From assembly GCF_009811755.1 (NCBI RefSeq), contig NZ_BLIV01000003.1, positions 372,001-436,000 on the forward strand: a stretch of 64,000 bases of DNA, written 5' to 3'. The number at the start of each line of letters is the position of its first letter. The first letter of the stretch is position 1. A program made the translations under genes and the position numbers. The notes under the pieces were generated by a model. The model saw only the letters and a list, made by a program, of their open reading frames with translations. It was not told where the DNA came from and searched no databases. Positions 56,063 to 64,000 of the stretch are shown here, in pieces. The DNA comes from Roseobacter cerasinus. GTDB lineage: Bacteria; Pseudomonadota; Alphaproteobacteria; Rhodobacterales; Rhodobacteraceae.

Positions 56063-57052
56063 GTGTTCAAGAGTGTTTTGTCCGCATCCGCTTTCGCCAT
56101 TCTGGCTGGCCAGGTGGCCGCAGCGCCGCTCACGGTTGAGGAGATCTTCGGATCCTTTGGCGCGGTGACGCAAGATTTTTCCGGCAATAGCGAATCTGAA
56201 GGGCGTGTCATCATTGCAGGCGACGCCACCGGCAACATCATCATCAACGACCGGAACGAGGGCACCGCCGCAGATGGCTTTGACGATCTGATCATCCTTG
56301 GTGATGCAACGGACGCCAACATCACGGTCGGCAAATCCGGCGGCGTGACAATTGAGGGCGACCTGACCGATTCAAACCTTCAGCTGAACGGTGGTGTTCA
56401 GACTGTCACGTTGGGCGGTCTCCGCACGGGCGGCAATTTCAACCAGAATGAAGACATTCTGATCGAGAATGCACCGACCCCAAATGTCCCGGAGATCGAT
56501 TTTGCGGTTTTTGAAGCAGAATCCAAAAGACTGAGTCAATTGCCCGGCCCCAATACCGTGACCACCAACGGCAGCGGTCAACGCGTGTTTGGTGGCGCTC
56601 CGGTGCTCAACATTGACTTCAGCTTTCTGGCAGCGGGCACGGGTGTGTTTGACCTCACCGGTCTCGATACGCTTTTGATCAACGTCGCCGGGGATTTTGG
56701 CGATGTCTCACTGAACTTCGTTGACCACCTTGGCATTGCGCCGATCGATGCGGCCACGGGCGTGATCTGGAACTTCTTTGAGGCGACGGGTGTGATCAAC
56801 TTCAACAGCACCGTCTTTGGCCATGTGCTGGCACCCGGTGCAACCATCGAGCTTGGGGCCAGCAATGAAGGGTCGGTCATTGCGCAGTCGATCCTGTCGG
56901 ACAATGGCGAATTGCACCCCTTGGAGTTCACCGGAAACATCCCGCCAAGCGATGATCCGGCCCCTGTGCCACTGCCTGCGGGCGGCTTGCTGTTGCTGAG
57001 CGGTGTTGCGGCCATGATCGTCGCGCGTCGGCAGCGTAAAGCTGCCGCTTGA
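56063..57052 (+). CDS. Choice-of-anchor A surface protein with VPLPA-CTERM
   Basis: 329 residues, GTG start with GAGGTA before it. A signal peptide (MFKSVLSASAFAILAGQVAA) leads to a beta-rich choice-of-anchor A domain (residues ~25-290; VIIAGDATGNIIINDRN, GGLRTGGNFN, FNSTVFGHVLAPGATIEL). The C-terminus has VPLPAGG, a hydrophobic helix and RRQRKAAA, the VPLPA-CTERM signal. It is presumably exported and processed by an exosortase, as for the 148-residue protein at 15285. Confidence 0.88.
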   Translation: MFKSVLSASAFAILAGQVAAAPLTVEEIFGSFGAVTQDFSGNSESEGRVIIAGDATGNIIINDRNEGTAADGFDDLIILGDATDANITVGKSGGVTIEGDLTDSNLQLNGGVQTVTLGGLRTGGNFNQNEDILIENAPTPNVPEIDFAVFEAESKRLSQLPGPNTVTTNGSGQRVFGGAPVLNIDFSFLAAGTGVFDLTGLDTLLINVAGDFGDVSLNFVDHLGIAPIDAATGVIWNFFEATGVINFNSTVFGHVLAPGATIELGASNEGSVIAQSILSDNGELHPLEFTGNIPPSDDPAPVPLPAGGLLLLSGVAAMIVARRQRKAAA

Positions 57053-57056
57053 TCCA

Positions 57057-57084
57057 TAAAAAAGGGCCGGGACTGAGCCCGGCC
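57057..57084 (-). terminator. Terminator of the DUF1127 gene
   Basis: On the minus strand GGCCGGG-(5)-CCCGGCC is followed by a run of T (the A run at 57057-57063 on the plus strand). It lies 34 bases beyond the DUF1127 stop and may also stop the convergent anchor-A gene. Confidence 0.75.
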
Positions 57085-57117
57085 TTGAGGAAGAGGTCTG
57101 GTCGCGTACCGGGGAGG

Positions 57118-57351
57118 TTACGCGCGCCAGAACACCTTTGCAGCCTCATCGCGAGCCTGCTCCGGTGTCAGCCCCACATCGCGCAACTCCCAATCCGTCA
57201 GCTTTTTCAAAGCGCGGCGGGTCTCTCGGCGAGTGGCCCATTTCGACAGGCAGACCGCAAATTCAACCGCAATGACGGCCAGCATTGGCACGATGCGTGC
57301 CTCCGCCAGATAGGTCAGTGTTTCGGTCGAAAGTGAAGTCGCGCGTGCCAT
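57118..57351 (-). CDS. DUF1127 family protein
   Basis: 77 residues from the ATG at 57351 with AGGAGA before it. The C-terminal half RRALKKLTDWELRDVGLTPE is the DUF1127 signature, and a hydrophobic stretch precedes it (VPMLAVIAVEFAVCLSKW). DUF1127 proteins are small, often arginine-rich, and in alphaproteobacteria some affect RNA and phosphate or carbon metabolism. It is divergent from a MocR regulator with a shared operator-rich spacer. Confidence 0.88.
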   Translation of the reverse strand: MARATSLSTETLTYLAEARIVPMLAVIAVEFAVCLSKWATRRETRRALKKLTDWELRDVGLTPEQARDEAAKVFWRA

Positions 57352-57366
57352 GGGGAAATCTCCTAA

Positions 57367-57382
57367 ATTGTATTGACACAAT
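57367..57382. promoter_or_regulatory. Inverted repeat near DUF1127 start
   Basis: ATTGT-N6-ACAAT, 16 bases upstream of the DUF1127 start codon. The same half sites recur at 57441-57457, suggesting two sites for one protein. Confidence 0.45.
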
Positions 57383-57401
57383 GTAGCAACATAGCTACAT
57401 T
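57373..57401 (+). promoter_or_regulatory. MocR promoter with internal palindrome
   Basis: TTGACA (57373-57378), 17-base spacer and TACATT (57396-57401) form a near-consensus sigma-70 promoter. A perfect inverted repeat ATGTAGC-N6-GCTACAT (57381-57400) fills the spacer and reaches into the -10, a good place for repressor binding. Confidence 0.65.
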
Positions 57402-57404
57402 ATA

Positions 57405-57423
57405 TTGATACGATGCTTGATAC
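57405..57423. promoter_or_regulatory. Direct repeat TTGATAC
   Basis: TTGATAC at 57405-57411 and 57417-57423, 12 bases apart. MocR proteins often bind direct repeats; this pair lies at or just downstream of the likely transcription start. Confidence 0.4.
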
Positions 57424-57440
57424 ATTCACGCTAGGAAAAC

Positions 57441-57457
57441 ATTGTAATGGGTACAAT
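57441..57457. promoter_or_regulatory. Inverted repeat over the MocR start codon
   Basis: ATTGTA-N5-TACAAT covers the ATG at 57447. Same half-site family as 57367-57382. Confidence 0.45.
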
Positions 57458-58862
57458 TTGGCAACCGGAACTCGTGTCGGGGCAGGGGCCCAAATACCAG
57501 GCGGTTGTCAGCAGCATACGGCGGGGTATTGATGAGGGCGCATTGAAGCCGGACGACAAGCTGCCGCCGGTGCGGGAACTGGCTTGGACGCTTGGCATCA
57601 CCCCGGGGACAGTTGCACGGGCCTATACCATCCTCACGGACGAGGGCACGTTGAAGGCAGAAGTCGGGCGCGGCACATTTGTGGCGCCGCCCAGCCCGAT
57701 GCGGGTGTCGGATGAGCCGATCGAGATTGACGTGATCCCACATGCCGTCTGCGAGGATGAAGACCGATATGCGGTAAGCCTGTTCTCTCCCCATCTGCCC
57801 TGCGTCGGGCAGGACAAGGTGATCTGCCAGCTGATGGCACAGGTAGCAAAGGAGCCACCCTCGGGCGTGATGCATTACCCCAGCCGCGACAGTGCGCGCG
57901 CGGCACGGCGCGCGGTACTTCGGTGGCTGGAGGGCACGCCACTGGGCCCGCTCGGCGAGAAGGACATCACCCTGTGTCATGGCGGGCAGAACGGCATCCT
58001 GCTGATCCTGCAATCGGTGCTTCAGGGGCGGAAGCCGGCGATTCTCATCGAAGAACTGGCCTATCCGGGATTTCGCCGTGTGGCAGAGATGTTGAGGGCC
58101 GATGTGGTGCCCGTCGCTATGGATGAAGACGGCCTCATCCCGGAGGCATTTGAAGCGGCGGTCAAGGCGCATGATGCGCAGGTGCTGTGCACCTCGCCCG
58201 AAGTGCACAATCCTACGGGGGGTTTTACCCCGGTGGCCCGGAGGGAGCAGATCGCCAAAATCGCGCGGCGGCATGACGTACAGATCCTCGAAGATGACTG
58301 TTACAGGATGGGCGTGAACCGTGCGCCGACCTACCGGATGCTGGCACCGGAACGGGGCTGGTATGTGTCGTCTATTGCCAAAACGATCACCCCGTCGCTG
58401 CGCTTTGGCTTTGCCATCGCGCCTGAGGGCAAATGGTCGATCTTGCGCCGCACGGCCGAGCACAGCTTCTTTGGCCTCGCCACGCCGCTTTGCGATCTGA
58501 GTGCGATGCTGCTGATGCATCCGCAGATTGATGATCTGACGCAGGAAACCCGCCGCGCCTTCAACACCTATGTGCAAAGCGCGGTCAATATTCTGGGCGG
58601 ATATGACCTGAGCTGGCGCGAGGACGTGCCGTTTTTGTGGCTCCGCTTGCCCATGGGCTGGCGGGCCGGGGCCTTTTGTCAGGCAGCGGAAGCGGTTGGC
58701 GTGCAGATCAGATCAGCGGAGGAGTTTGTCTGCCGCGACGCCCGCGCGCCGCATGCGGTGCGGATGGCGATCAATGCAGGGGTGTCCCTGAAAAGCTTTG
58801 ACGCCGCGATGCTGCGACTGCGCGACTTGCTGGACGGCCCGCCCGAGCAGATCAGCGTCTAG
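57447..58862 (+). CDS. MocR-type regulator (GntR HTH fused to aminotransferase domain)
   Basis: 471 residues. An N-terminal GntR winged helix (residues ~15-85; DDKLPPVRELAWTLGITPGT) is joined to a fold-type I aminotransferase domain with SSIAKTITPSLRFG as the PLP-lysine region and SPEVHNPTGGFTP. MocR proteins sense PLP or amino acid derivatives and regulate vitamin B6, GABA or taurine genes. The start is supported by conserved N-terminal length. Likely target is the divergent DUF1127 gene and itself. Confidence 0.9.
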   Translation: MGTIWQPELVSGQGPKYQAVVSSIRRGIDEGALKPDDKLPPVRELAWTLGITPGTVARAYTILTDEGTLKAEVGRGTFVAPPSPMRVSDEPIEIDVIPHAVCEDEDRYAVSLFSPHLPCVGQDKVICQLMAQVAKEPPSGVMHYPSRDSARAARRAVLRWLEGTPLGPLGEKDITLCHGGQNGILLILQSVLQGRKPAILIEELAYPGFRRVAEMLRADVVPVAMDEDGLIPEAFEAAVKAHDAQVLCTSPEVHNPTGGFTPVARREQIAKIARRHDVQILEDDCYRMGVNRAPTYRMLAPERGWYVSSIAKTITPSLRFGFAIAPEGKWSILRRTAEHSFFGLATPLCDLSAMLLMHPQIDDLTQETRRAFNTYVQSAVNILGGYDLSWREDVPFLWLRLPMGWRAGAFCQAAEAVGVQIRSAEEFVCRDARAPHAVRMAINAGVSLKSFDAAMLRLRDLLDGPPEQISV

Positions 58863-58945
58863 ATTTAGGTCCACAGGCTTCCACTGGAAACAGCAAAGAC
58901 ATAATATCTTGCTCCGAAGCCACAGGAACCGGACGCGACCAATAG

Positions 58946-59300
58946 TCAGAGTTGCAAATCAATGCTGCGACAAAACTGGGTCAGCTGTATCCAGAAAGTG
59001 TTTTCAGTCCATATCTGCGGGTTTCGACACAAAAAGCGACCGAACTGTCAGGATCCTTAAAGTTCCTCTTCGATGACGTGGGTGAGAATTGGGGCGTGGC
59101 GATTGCGGCAAGGTCAGCATGGCGACGCCATGGTGTGGGAGACGCTGAAGCAGCTGAAAGACCAGCATCGAAACCCGCTTGCCCACCCCAACGTGACCGT
59201 AAGCCTTGAGGAGGCAATAGGGGTCATCGGAGTAGCCTATGATGTCATCCATGAAATGCTGCGGGCCATGCCAGACGCGTCGGAGACGGCAACCGACTAA
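58946..59300 (+). pseudogene. Frameshifted remnant of a hypothetical gene
   Basis: Two fragments in different frames. Up to about 59100 one frame reads LQINAATKLGQLYPESVFSP and KATELSGSLKFLFDD; from about 59130 another frame reads TLKQLKDQHRNPLAHPNVTV and EEAIGVIGVAYDVIHEMLRA and ends at 59300. The HRNPLAHP-x-EEA pattern is like the C-terminus of a widespread hypothetical family. A start codon, ribosome site and N-terminal part are missing. Confidence 0.45.
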
Positions 59301-59468
59301 CCGCGCCGCTAAGTCAGCTTTTGTCTTGGTCGCGAAGATGCTGGCGCCCCTACCGGAGAGGCTCCAACATCGTCTGACTCCAAGCCTAAAGCGGGTCAAG
59401 AGATGGGGTAAAATAATACCTATTTTATAACCATATGATTTTATGAAGCTTTATGCCGATACCATCGC

Positions 59469-59496
59469 TTGACGCGCCAATTGCCTTGGTTATAAC
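59469..59496 (+). promoter_or_regulatory. rplM-rpsI promoter
   Basis: TTGACG, 16-base spacer, TATAAC, about 65 bases upstream of the rplM start. Confidence 0.7.
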
Positions 59497-59560
59497 CGCA
59501 CAATCGAATTCAGGCCCATGGCGTCAGCCGCAGGCCTTCACCTCAACCGGGGAACCGTCC

Positions 59561-60022
59561 ATGAAAACTTTCTCTGCAACTCCCGCAGATATCGACAAGA
59601 AATGGATCCTGATCGACGCCGAGGGCGTTGTTCTGGGCCGTCTCGCGTCGATCGTGGCCATGCGTCTGCGTGGCAAGCACAAGCCGTCGTTCACACCGCA
59701 TATGGATATGGGCGACAACGTGATCATCATCAACGCTGACAAGGTGCAACTCACCGGCAAGAAGCGCGAAGAAAACCACTATTGGCACACCGGCCACCCG
59801 GGCGGGATCAAGTCGCGCACCAAGGCGCAGATCCTCGAAGGCGCGCATCCCGAGCGTGTCGTGACCCTCGCGGTCAAGCGCATGCTGCCGGGCAACCGTC
59901 TGAGCCGTCAGCAAATGACCAACCTGCGTGTCTACGCAGGCGGTGATCACCCTCACGAGGCGCAGAGCCCCGAAGTTCTGGATGTGAAATCCATGAACAG
60001 CAAAAACACCCGGAGTGCATGA
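59561..60022 (+). CDS. rplM: 50S ribosomal protein L13
   Basis: 153 residues from the ATG at 59561 ([20 protein letters not shown]). [38 protein letters not shown] and [19 protein letters not shown] are standard. L13 is an early assembly protein of the large subunit. It overlaps or abuts rpsI, the usual pair. Confidence 0.97.
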   Translation: MKTFSATPADIDKKWILIDAEGVVLGRLASIVAMRLRGKHKPSFTPHMDMGDNVIIINADKVQLTGKKREENHYWHTGHPGGIKSRTKAQILEGAHPERVVTLAVKRMLPGNRLSRQQMTNLRVYAGGDHPHEAQSPEVLDVKSMNSKNTRSA

Positions 60023-60024
60023 GC

Positions 60025-60513
60025 ATGGCTGAAGAAATTAACACACTCGAAGAGCTAGGCCAGGCTGCTGGTCTCGAAGCCGCTCCTGAAGTGGTCGAAA
60101 CCCCGCGCGAGCCCGTGCGTGACGATCTGGGTCGCTCCTATGCCACCGGCAAGCGGAAAGACGCGGTTGCCCGGGTCTGGATCAAGCCCGGCTCCGGCAA
60201 AGTCACCGTGAACGGCAAGCCCCAGAACGATTATTTCGCGCGCCCCGTGCTGCAGATGATCCTGGCGCAACCGTTCTCCGTCTCTGGCACCGAAGGTCAG
60301 TTCGACGTGGTTGCCACCGTCAAGGGCGGTGGCCTCTCCGGTCAGGCCGGTGCGGTCAAGCACGGTATCTCAAAGGCGCTGCAGCTTTACGATCCGTCCC
60401 TGCGCGGTGCGCTGAAAGCCGCTGGCTTCCTGACCCGCGACAGCCGCGTGGTCGAGCGGAAGAAATACGGTAAGGCCAAGGCGCGTAAGAGCTTCCAGTT
60501 CTCCAAGCGTTAA
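60025..60513 (+). CDS. rpsI: 30S ribosomal protein S9
   Basis: 162 residues from the ATG at 60025, favoured over the ATG at 60019 by the distance to CGGAG. The S9 domain starts at [16 protein letters not shown] and ends [16 protein letters not shown], the tail that contacts P-site tRNA. An acidic N-terminal extension of about 35 residues is typical of alphaproteobacteria. A terminator follows. Confidence 0.96.
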   Translation: MAEEINTLEELGQAAGLEAAPEVVETPREPVRDDLGRSYATGKRKDAVARVWIKPGSGKVTVNGKPQNDYFARPVLQMILAQPFSVSGTEGQFDVVATVKGGGLSGQAGAVKHGISKALQLYDPSLRGALKAAGFLTRDSRVVERKKYGKAKARKSFQFSKR

Positions 60514-60540
60514 GCCGGACAGCCCCTTGTCCAAATCAAA

Positions 60541-60570
60541 AAGGTCGCCCTGTTCGGGCGGCCTTTTTTG
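60541..60570. terminator. Bidirectional terminator between rpsI and the TetR gene
   Basis: GGTCGCCC / GGGCGGCC stem with TGTTC loop, T run on the right and A run on the left, so it serves both convergent genes. Confidence 0.85.
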
Positions 60571-60588
60571 TGTCTTCTGGAAGGGGCC

Positions 60589-61206
60589 TCAGCTGTCCGG
60601 GGTGATCAGCCCGAGACCGCGCAGATAGATTCCGATTCCGCTTTCCAGAAGGTCATCCGCAGGGAAGGGCGAAGCGCGCCCGGGCGAGTTCCGGGCAAAA
60701 AGCTCGACCACCCCGTGGCTCAGCGCCCAGATATGCGCCGAGAACATGGAGGCAGGCGGGCGTTTGTCCTCCGGGATATGCTGGCTGAGGTCGGTTGCCG
60801 CTTTTTCCAAAACATCATTGGCGCGGGTCGCGGCGGCGGCCAAGTCCGGCGTACGGTTCACTGAAATCCCGCTCTCAAACATCGCGATGTAGTGGCCGGG
60901 ATATTTGCGCGCAAAGGCAAGATAGGCGCGTCCGGTTGCGGAAAACGCAGCCAGCGCAGAGGGTTGCCCCTTGTCATAGGCATATTGCATCAGATCGGCA
61001 AAGATCTCGTAGCCCTGCAACGCGGCTTCGGCGATCAGATCTTCGCGGCCTTCGAAATGCCGATAGACCGCTGCGGGCGTCACGCCCGCTTGTTTGGCCG
61101 CCTCAGAAAGGGTGAACCCCATCGGTCCCCGCGCCTCGATCAGCTGCAGCGCCGCGTCAATCAGAGCCTGACGCAGGTTCCCGTGGTGGTAGCCGCGCTT
61201 AGGCAT
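60589..61206 (-). CDS. TetR-family transcriptional regulator
   Basis: 205 residues from the ATG at 61206. The N-terminal HTH ([20 protein letters not shown], then [20 protein letters not shown]) is followed by a TetR C-terminal ligand domain of the WHG type. It overlaps the polyphosphate kinase gene by eight bases and is co-transcribed with it. Ligand unknown. Confidence 0.9.
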   Translation of the reverse strand: MPKRGYHHGNLRQALIDAALQLIEARGPMGFTLSEAAKQAGVTPAAVYRHFEGREDLIAEAALQGYEIFADLMQYAYDKGQPSALAAFSATGRAYLAFARKYPGHYIAMFESGISVNRTPDLAAAATRANDVLEKAATDLSQHIPEDKRPPASMFSAHIWALSHGVVELFARNSPGRASPFPADDLLESGIGIYLRGLGLITPDS

Positions 61207-62068
61207 CCCAGACGTCCAAACCGCCGCAGACGGACGCATCGACCGGGCCAATCGCTTTCTCGTCCTTGCGGTCGTAGTCCAGCCCATGCAGCACCGCACG
61301 GATGGCGTTCAGCCGCGCGCGGCGCTTGTCGTCGGAGCGCAGAATCGTCCAGGGTGCGACATCCGTATGGCTGCGCTCCAATGTTTCGGAAATGGCCTGC
61401 GTGTAGGCCTCCCAGCGCTTCAGCCCCTCGACGTCGATCCAGCTGAGCTTCCACTGTTTCAGCGGGTCGCTTTCGCGCGCCAGCAACCGGCGCAGTTGCT
61501 CGGCTTGTCCGACGTTCAGCCAGAGCTTGAAGAGGTGCACGCCTTCGTCCACCAGCATATCTTCGAACTGGGGGACCTGATGGAAGAAGTGTTGGCGCTG
61601 CGCGTCCGTGCAGAAGTCAAACACCTTCTCCACCACGCCGCGATTGTACCAGCTGCGATCGAAGAACACGATCTCACCAGCGGTTGGCAGTTGTCGGGCA
61701 TAGCGCTGGAAATACCATTCACCTGCCTCGGTTTCGGTGGGTTTGGACAGCGCTACGATCCGCGCTGTGCGCGGGTGAAGGTTGGCGCGGAACCGCTTGA
61801 TTGTGCCGCCTTTTCCGGCGCCGTCGCGTCCCTCGAAGACGATCACGACTCGCGCGCCGCTTTCGCGCACCCAGGCCTGCATTTTCACCAGTTCGATCTG
61901 CAGTACGGCCAGCTCTTTCTCATAGGGTTTGCGCGCCATCCTGTCGCCGTGCGGATAGGTCGTTGAAAGAATATCCCCCCGATCCGCCCGGCGAATGGCC
62001 TCGCGCACCTCACGGGGGGCTTCAGTTTCGAAAAACTTGCTGATGGCGCCGTCAAATGGCAGGTCCAT
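61199..62068 (-). CDS. ppk2: Polyphosphate kinase 2 family protein
   Basis: 289 residues. Walker [17 protein letters not shown] (residues ~78-93), Walker [14 protein letters not shown] and a lid region ([17 protein letters not shown]) are those of class I PPK2. These enzymes move phosphate between polyphosphate and nucleoside diphosphates, commonly making GTP or ATP from polyP. GGAGGG precedes the ATG. It shares a transcript with the TetR gene. Confidence 0.93.
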   Translation of the reverse strand: MDLPFDGAISKFFETEAPREVREAIRRADRGDILSTTYPHGDRMARKPYEKELAVLQIELVKMQAWVRESGARVVIVFEGRDGAGKGGTIKRFRANLHPRTARIVALSKPTETEAGEWYFQRYARQLPTAGEIVFFDRSWYNRGVVEKVFDFCTDAQRQHFFHQVPQFEDMLVDEGVHLFKLWLNVGQAEQLRRLLARESDPLKQWKLSWIDVEGLKRWEAYTQAISETLERSHTDVAPWTILRSDDKRRARLNAIRAVLHGLDYDRKDEKAIGPVDASVCGGLDVWDA

Positions 62069-62117
62069 GGGCCCTCCGGGGCAGTGGGTCTGGCTTCAAT
62101 ATGGGATGTTAATACCC

Positions 62118-63113
62118 TTAACGCAAACCCGCACGGGCCGCTGCGCGGTCAATCGCGGCAACAACGGCGTCGGTCGCGACCTGATGTGGCATATGGCCCA
62201 CACCCTCAAGCCGGGTCAGCACCGCACCATCGATTTGCTGCGCCAGTGGTTCGCTGTGAATGTGGATGGGCACGATTTCATCTGCGGTGCCGTGCAGGAT
62301 TTCAACAGGCAAGGTCAGCTCGGAATAGCGCTTGGACATCTCCACCACATGGGGACGCAAGCTGTTGATTTGTTGCGCATTTGCGCGGAAGGTCTGACGG
62401 CGCAGTGTGAGGTCAGGGCCAATATGCGCCAGATACCCCTCGGGCATCTGCTGCGGCCAAAAGATCGATTCAGCGCTGCTGCGCACCAGAGAGCCGGGCG
62501 CCAAGGCCGAGACCAGCGGCGGTACAATCAGGTTGCCGAGTGTCGTGTCCATGATGCGGTATTGCCAGTCCAGCTCGCCCGGCCAGGGCTGAGACACGCC
62601 TGAGACCATGACAAGGGCTGCAGTGCCCTTGGGGCGGGAGAGAGTCCAGGCGAGGGCCACCGCGCCGCCAAAGGAATGGCCAAGAATGATCGGGTTGGTG
62701 ACACCCAGCGCGTCAGCGGCTTCCTGCAACATTGCGGCCTGATCGGCGGGCGATTCAGCATTGCGGTTCAGTGATCCCCCAAACCGGGCGGACGCGCGAT
62801 CCGTCCAGCCGAGGCCCGGCCGGTCAAGAAGGATCACGCGGTAGCGGTCTTTCAACTGATGCGCCAGATCGAAGGTAAACTCGCGCAGGCTGCCCGACGC
62901 CCCGTGCAGCAGCACAAGATCGGGGCCGTTGTCACCCAACACCTGCACATGCACGCGCCGCGATCCCGTTGCAATGAGTTGCCCGGTTGGAGGAAAGTCG
63001 GCGCTGGCCTGCGCCTCCCGCGCCGTCGCGCGCCATTGCACCACGGCCACCAGCGCCAGCACAAGCAGCGTTGCGATCACCACCCGTCTAACGCCCGATT
63101 GCATCGATGTCAT
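62118..63113 (-). CDS. Alpha/beta hydrolase with N-terminal membrane anchor
   Basis: 331 residues, ATG at 63113 with AGGA nine bases before it. A membrane helix (residues ~10-26, [17 protein letters not shown]) is followed by the hydrolase fold: oxyanion [12 protein letters not shown], nucleophile [12 protein letters not shown] and histidine GVGHMPHQV. Esterase or haloperoxidase-like activity is possible. Its first 26 bases overlap the end of metA, so the two are coupled. Confidence 0.85.
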   Translation of the reverse strand: MTSMQSGVRRVVIATLLVLALVAVVQWRATAREAQASADFPPTGQLIATGSRRVHVQVLGDNGPDLVLLHGASGSLREFTFDLAHQLKDRYRVILLDRPGLGWTDRASARFGGSLNRNAESPADQAAMLQEAADALGVTNPIILGHSFGGAVALAWTLSRPKGTAALVMVSGVSQPWPGELDWQYRIMDTTLGNLIVPPLVSALAPGSLVRSSAESIFWPQQMPEGYLAHIGPDLTLRRQTFRANAQQINSLRPHVVEMSKRYSELTLPVEILHGTADEIVPIHIHSEPLAQQIDGAVLTRLEGVGHMPHQVATDAVVAAIDRAAARAGLR

Positions 63114-64000
63114 AGGGTGTGTCCTGATACACCTCCGTCAGCCAGTTGCCGTAGAGCAGATGCGCATGGCTGCGCCACCGATTGAGCGGGGCGCGCGTCG
63201 GGTCATCCTGCGGATAGTAGTTCTGCGGCACGTTGATTGGTGTACCGCTGGCCACGTCCCGGTCGTATTCCTGTTTCAGCGTGTCGCTGTCATACTCGAA
63301 GTGGTTGAAGATATAGAGCGCGCGATGCGCTGGATCTTCGACAAGGCAGGGGCCGACCTCATCACTGCCCAGCAGCGTTTTCAGTCCCGGTGCGGCGTCA
63401 ATCTCGCCTTGCCGCATTTCGGTCCAGCGCGAGACGGGGATCACGCAGTCGTCGGAAAACCCGCGCAGGTATTGCGAGGCCGGCGCCAGATTTTGGTGTC
63501 GGAAACAGCCAAAGGCTTTTGCCTCCAGCATGTGTTTCTTGACCCCGTGGAAGTGGTTGATCATCGCCATCCCGCCCCAGCACACGCCGAAGGTCGAGGT
63601 CACATTGGTCTGGGTCCAGTCCATGACCTCGCGCAGCTCGTCCCAATAGGTGACGGCGTCGAACTCCAGATGCTCGATGGGCGCGCCGGTGATGATCAGC
63701 CCGTCGAATTTCTCGGACTTCACCTCCTGAAACGGGCGGTAAAAGCTCTCCATATGCTCCGCAGCGGTGTTTTTGGTCTGATGTTCAGACATGCGGATCA
63801 GGGTCAGCTCGATCTGCAGCGGTGTGGCCCCGATCAGGCGAGCGAACTGAGTCTCCGTCTGGATCTTCATGGGCATCAGGTTCAACAGGCCAATGCGCAG
63901 GGGGCGAATGTCCTGCCGGGCCGCCTGATCCTCATCCATCACCATCACACCCTCGCGCGTGAGCACGTCATAGGCAGGCAGGTCGGAGGGGATCTTGATG
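63088..64000 (-). CDS. metA: Homoserine O-acetyltransferase, MetA type (5' partial)
   Basis: 304 codons plus the stop are visible; the frame runs off the right edge about two codons before the expected start (the visible start reads [20 protein letters not shown]). The catalytic cysteine is in [11 protein letters not shown], with HFEYDSDTL supplying the His/Glu. The specificity loop reads [11 protein letters not shown] with glutamate, the acetyl-CoA type, where the E. coli succinyl-CoA enzyme has glycine. It activates homoserine for methionine synthesis. It is first in a unit with the hydrolase. Confidence 0.93.
   Translation of the reverse strand, partial: IKIPSDLPAYDVLTREGVMVMDEDQAARQDIRPLRIGLLNLMPMKIQTETQFARLIGATPLQIELTLIRMSEHQTKNTAAEHMESFYRPFQEVKSEKFDGLIITGAPIEHLEFDAVTYWDELREVMDWTQTNVTSTFGVCWGGMAMINHFHGVKKHMLEAKAFGCFRHQNLAPASQYLRGFSDDCVIPVSRWTEMRQGEIDAAPGLKTLLGSDEVGPCLVEDPAHRALYIFNHFEYDSDTLKQEYDRDVASGTPINVPQNYYPQDDPTRAPLNRWRSHAHLLYGNWLTEVYQDTPYDIDAIGR

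Larger units (their letters stand above)
58863..59560. other. Gap without an intact gene
   Basis: 698 bases between the MocR gene and rplM. The middle holds a decayed gene (58946-59300) and the right end the rplM promoter. The stretch 59301-59468 is AT-rich toward its end, with no structure I can name. Confidence 0.5.

Noticed and set aside
62105-62120. TTAA-N5-TTAAC as a CtrA box near ppk2
   Set aside because: Classical CtrA boxes need seven bases between the TTAA cores, and the site lies between genes reading away from it.

Overview
The window is 64 kb of GC-rich chromosome from an alphaproteobacterium, most probably a Rhodobacteraceae member of the marine Roseobacter type. Evidence for this is the sciP-ctrA pair, the uppS-cdsA-dxr-rseP-bamA-skp-fabZ-lpxA-lpxI-lpxB run, TrmFO and GluQ, two large FAD/GcvT demethylase-like proteins, VPLPA-CTERM surface proteins, and an alphaproteobacterial GTTC-N7-GTTC LexA box. 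I see no insertion sequence, prophage, CRISPR array or rRNA. One tRNA gene is present, tRNA-Leu(CAA).

Layout. 0-6.6 kb: the end of dksA, a flavin monooxygenase, arginase plus ornithine cyclodeaminase divergent from an Lrp regulator (arginine to proline), dsbB-exoD, tRNA-Leu and a MobA-like nucleotidyltransferase. 6.6-13.3 kb: two divergent ~806-aa FAD/GcvT proteins flank an Rrf2 regulator, an AhpD-like protein and a small secreted protein. 13.3-18.4 kb: ArsR/SRPBCC pair, a ClpP paralogue followed by a degenerate IrrE-like protein, a VPLPA-CTERM protein, a CorC/HlyC-type membrane protein and a metallophosphoesterase-fold protein. 18.3-25.2 kb: an unannotated 49-aa membrane protein, a 543-aa protein and xerD in one operon, divergent from aroK-aroB; then ssb, a lytic transglycosylase and a secreted protein. 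25.3-30.8 kb: a peptide-type ABC transporter without a binding protein, plus an AraC regulator.

30.9-44.1 kb is the essential core. miaA is divergent from pyrH-frr-uppS-cdsA-dxr-rseP, a 47-aa protein, and bamA-skp-fabZ-lpxA-lpxI-lpxB. It covers nucleotide supply, ribosome recycling, undecaprenyl and phospholipid precursors, the MEP pathway, outer-membrane protein assembly and lipid A. 44.2-50.9 kb: mnmA, then sciP and ctrA (cell-cycle control), ligA and recG. 50.9-55.9 kb: a LexA box precedes an unannotated 42-aa membrane protein; then a small conserved-looking protein, a NifU-like scaffold, hisI, gluQ, a methyltransferase, trmFO and a thioesterase. 56-64 kb: a choice-of-anchor A VPLPA-CTERM protein, DUF1127 divergent from a MocR regulator across an operator-rich spacer, a gene remnant, rplM-rpsI, TetR, ppk2, an alpha/beta hydrolase and metA running off the right edge.

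The most interesting points are the LexA-boxed 42-aa membrane protein (possible SidA-like division inhibitor), the ClpP paralogue with its IrrE-like neighbour, the symmetric demethylase locus around an Rrf2 regulator, and the palindromic operators at bamA and at the MocR/DUF1127 spacer. All functions are inferred from sequence reading; no database search was run.
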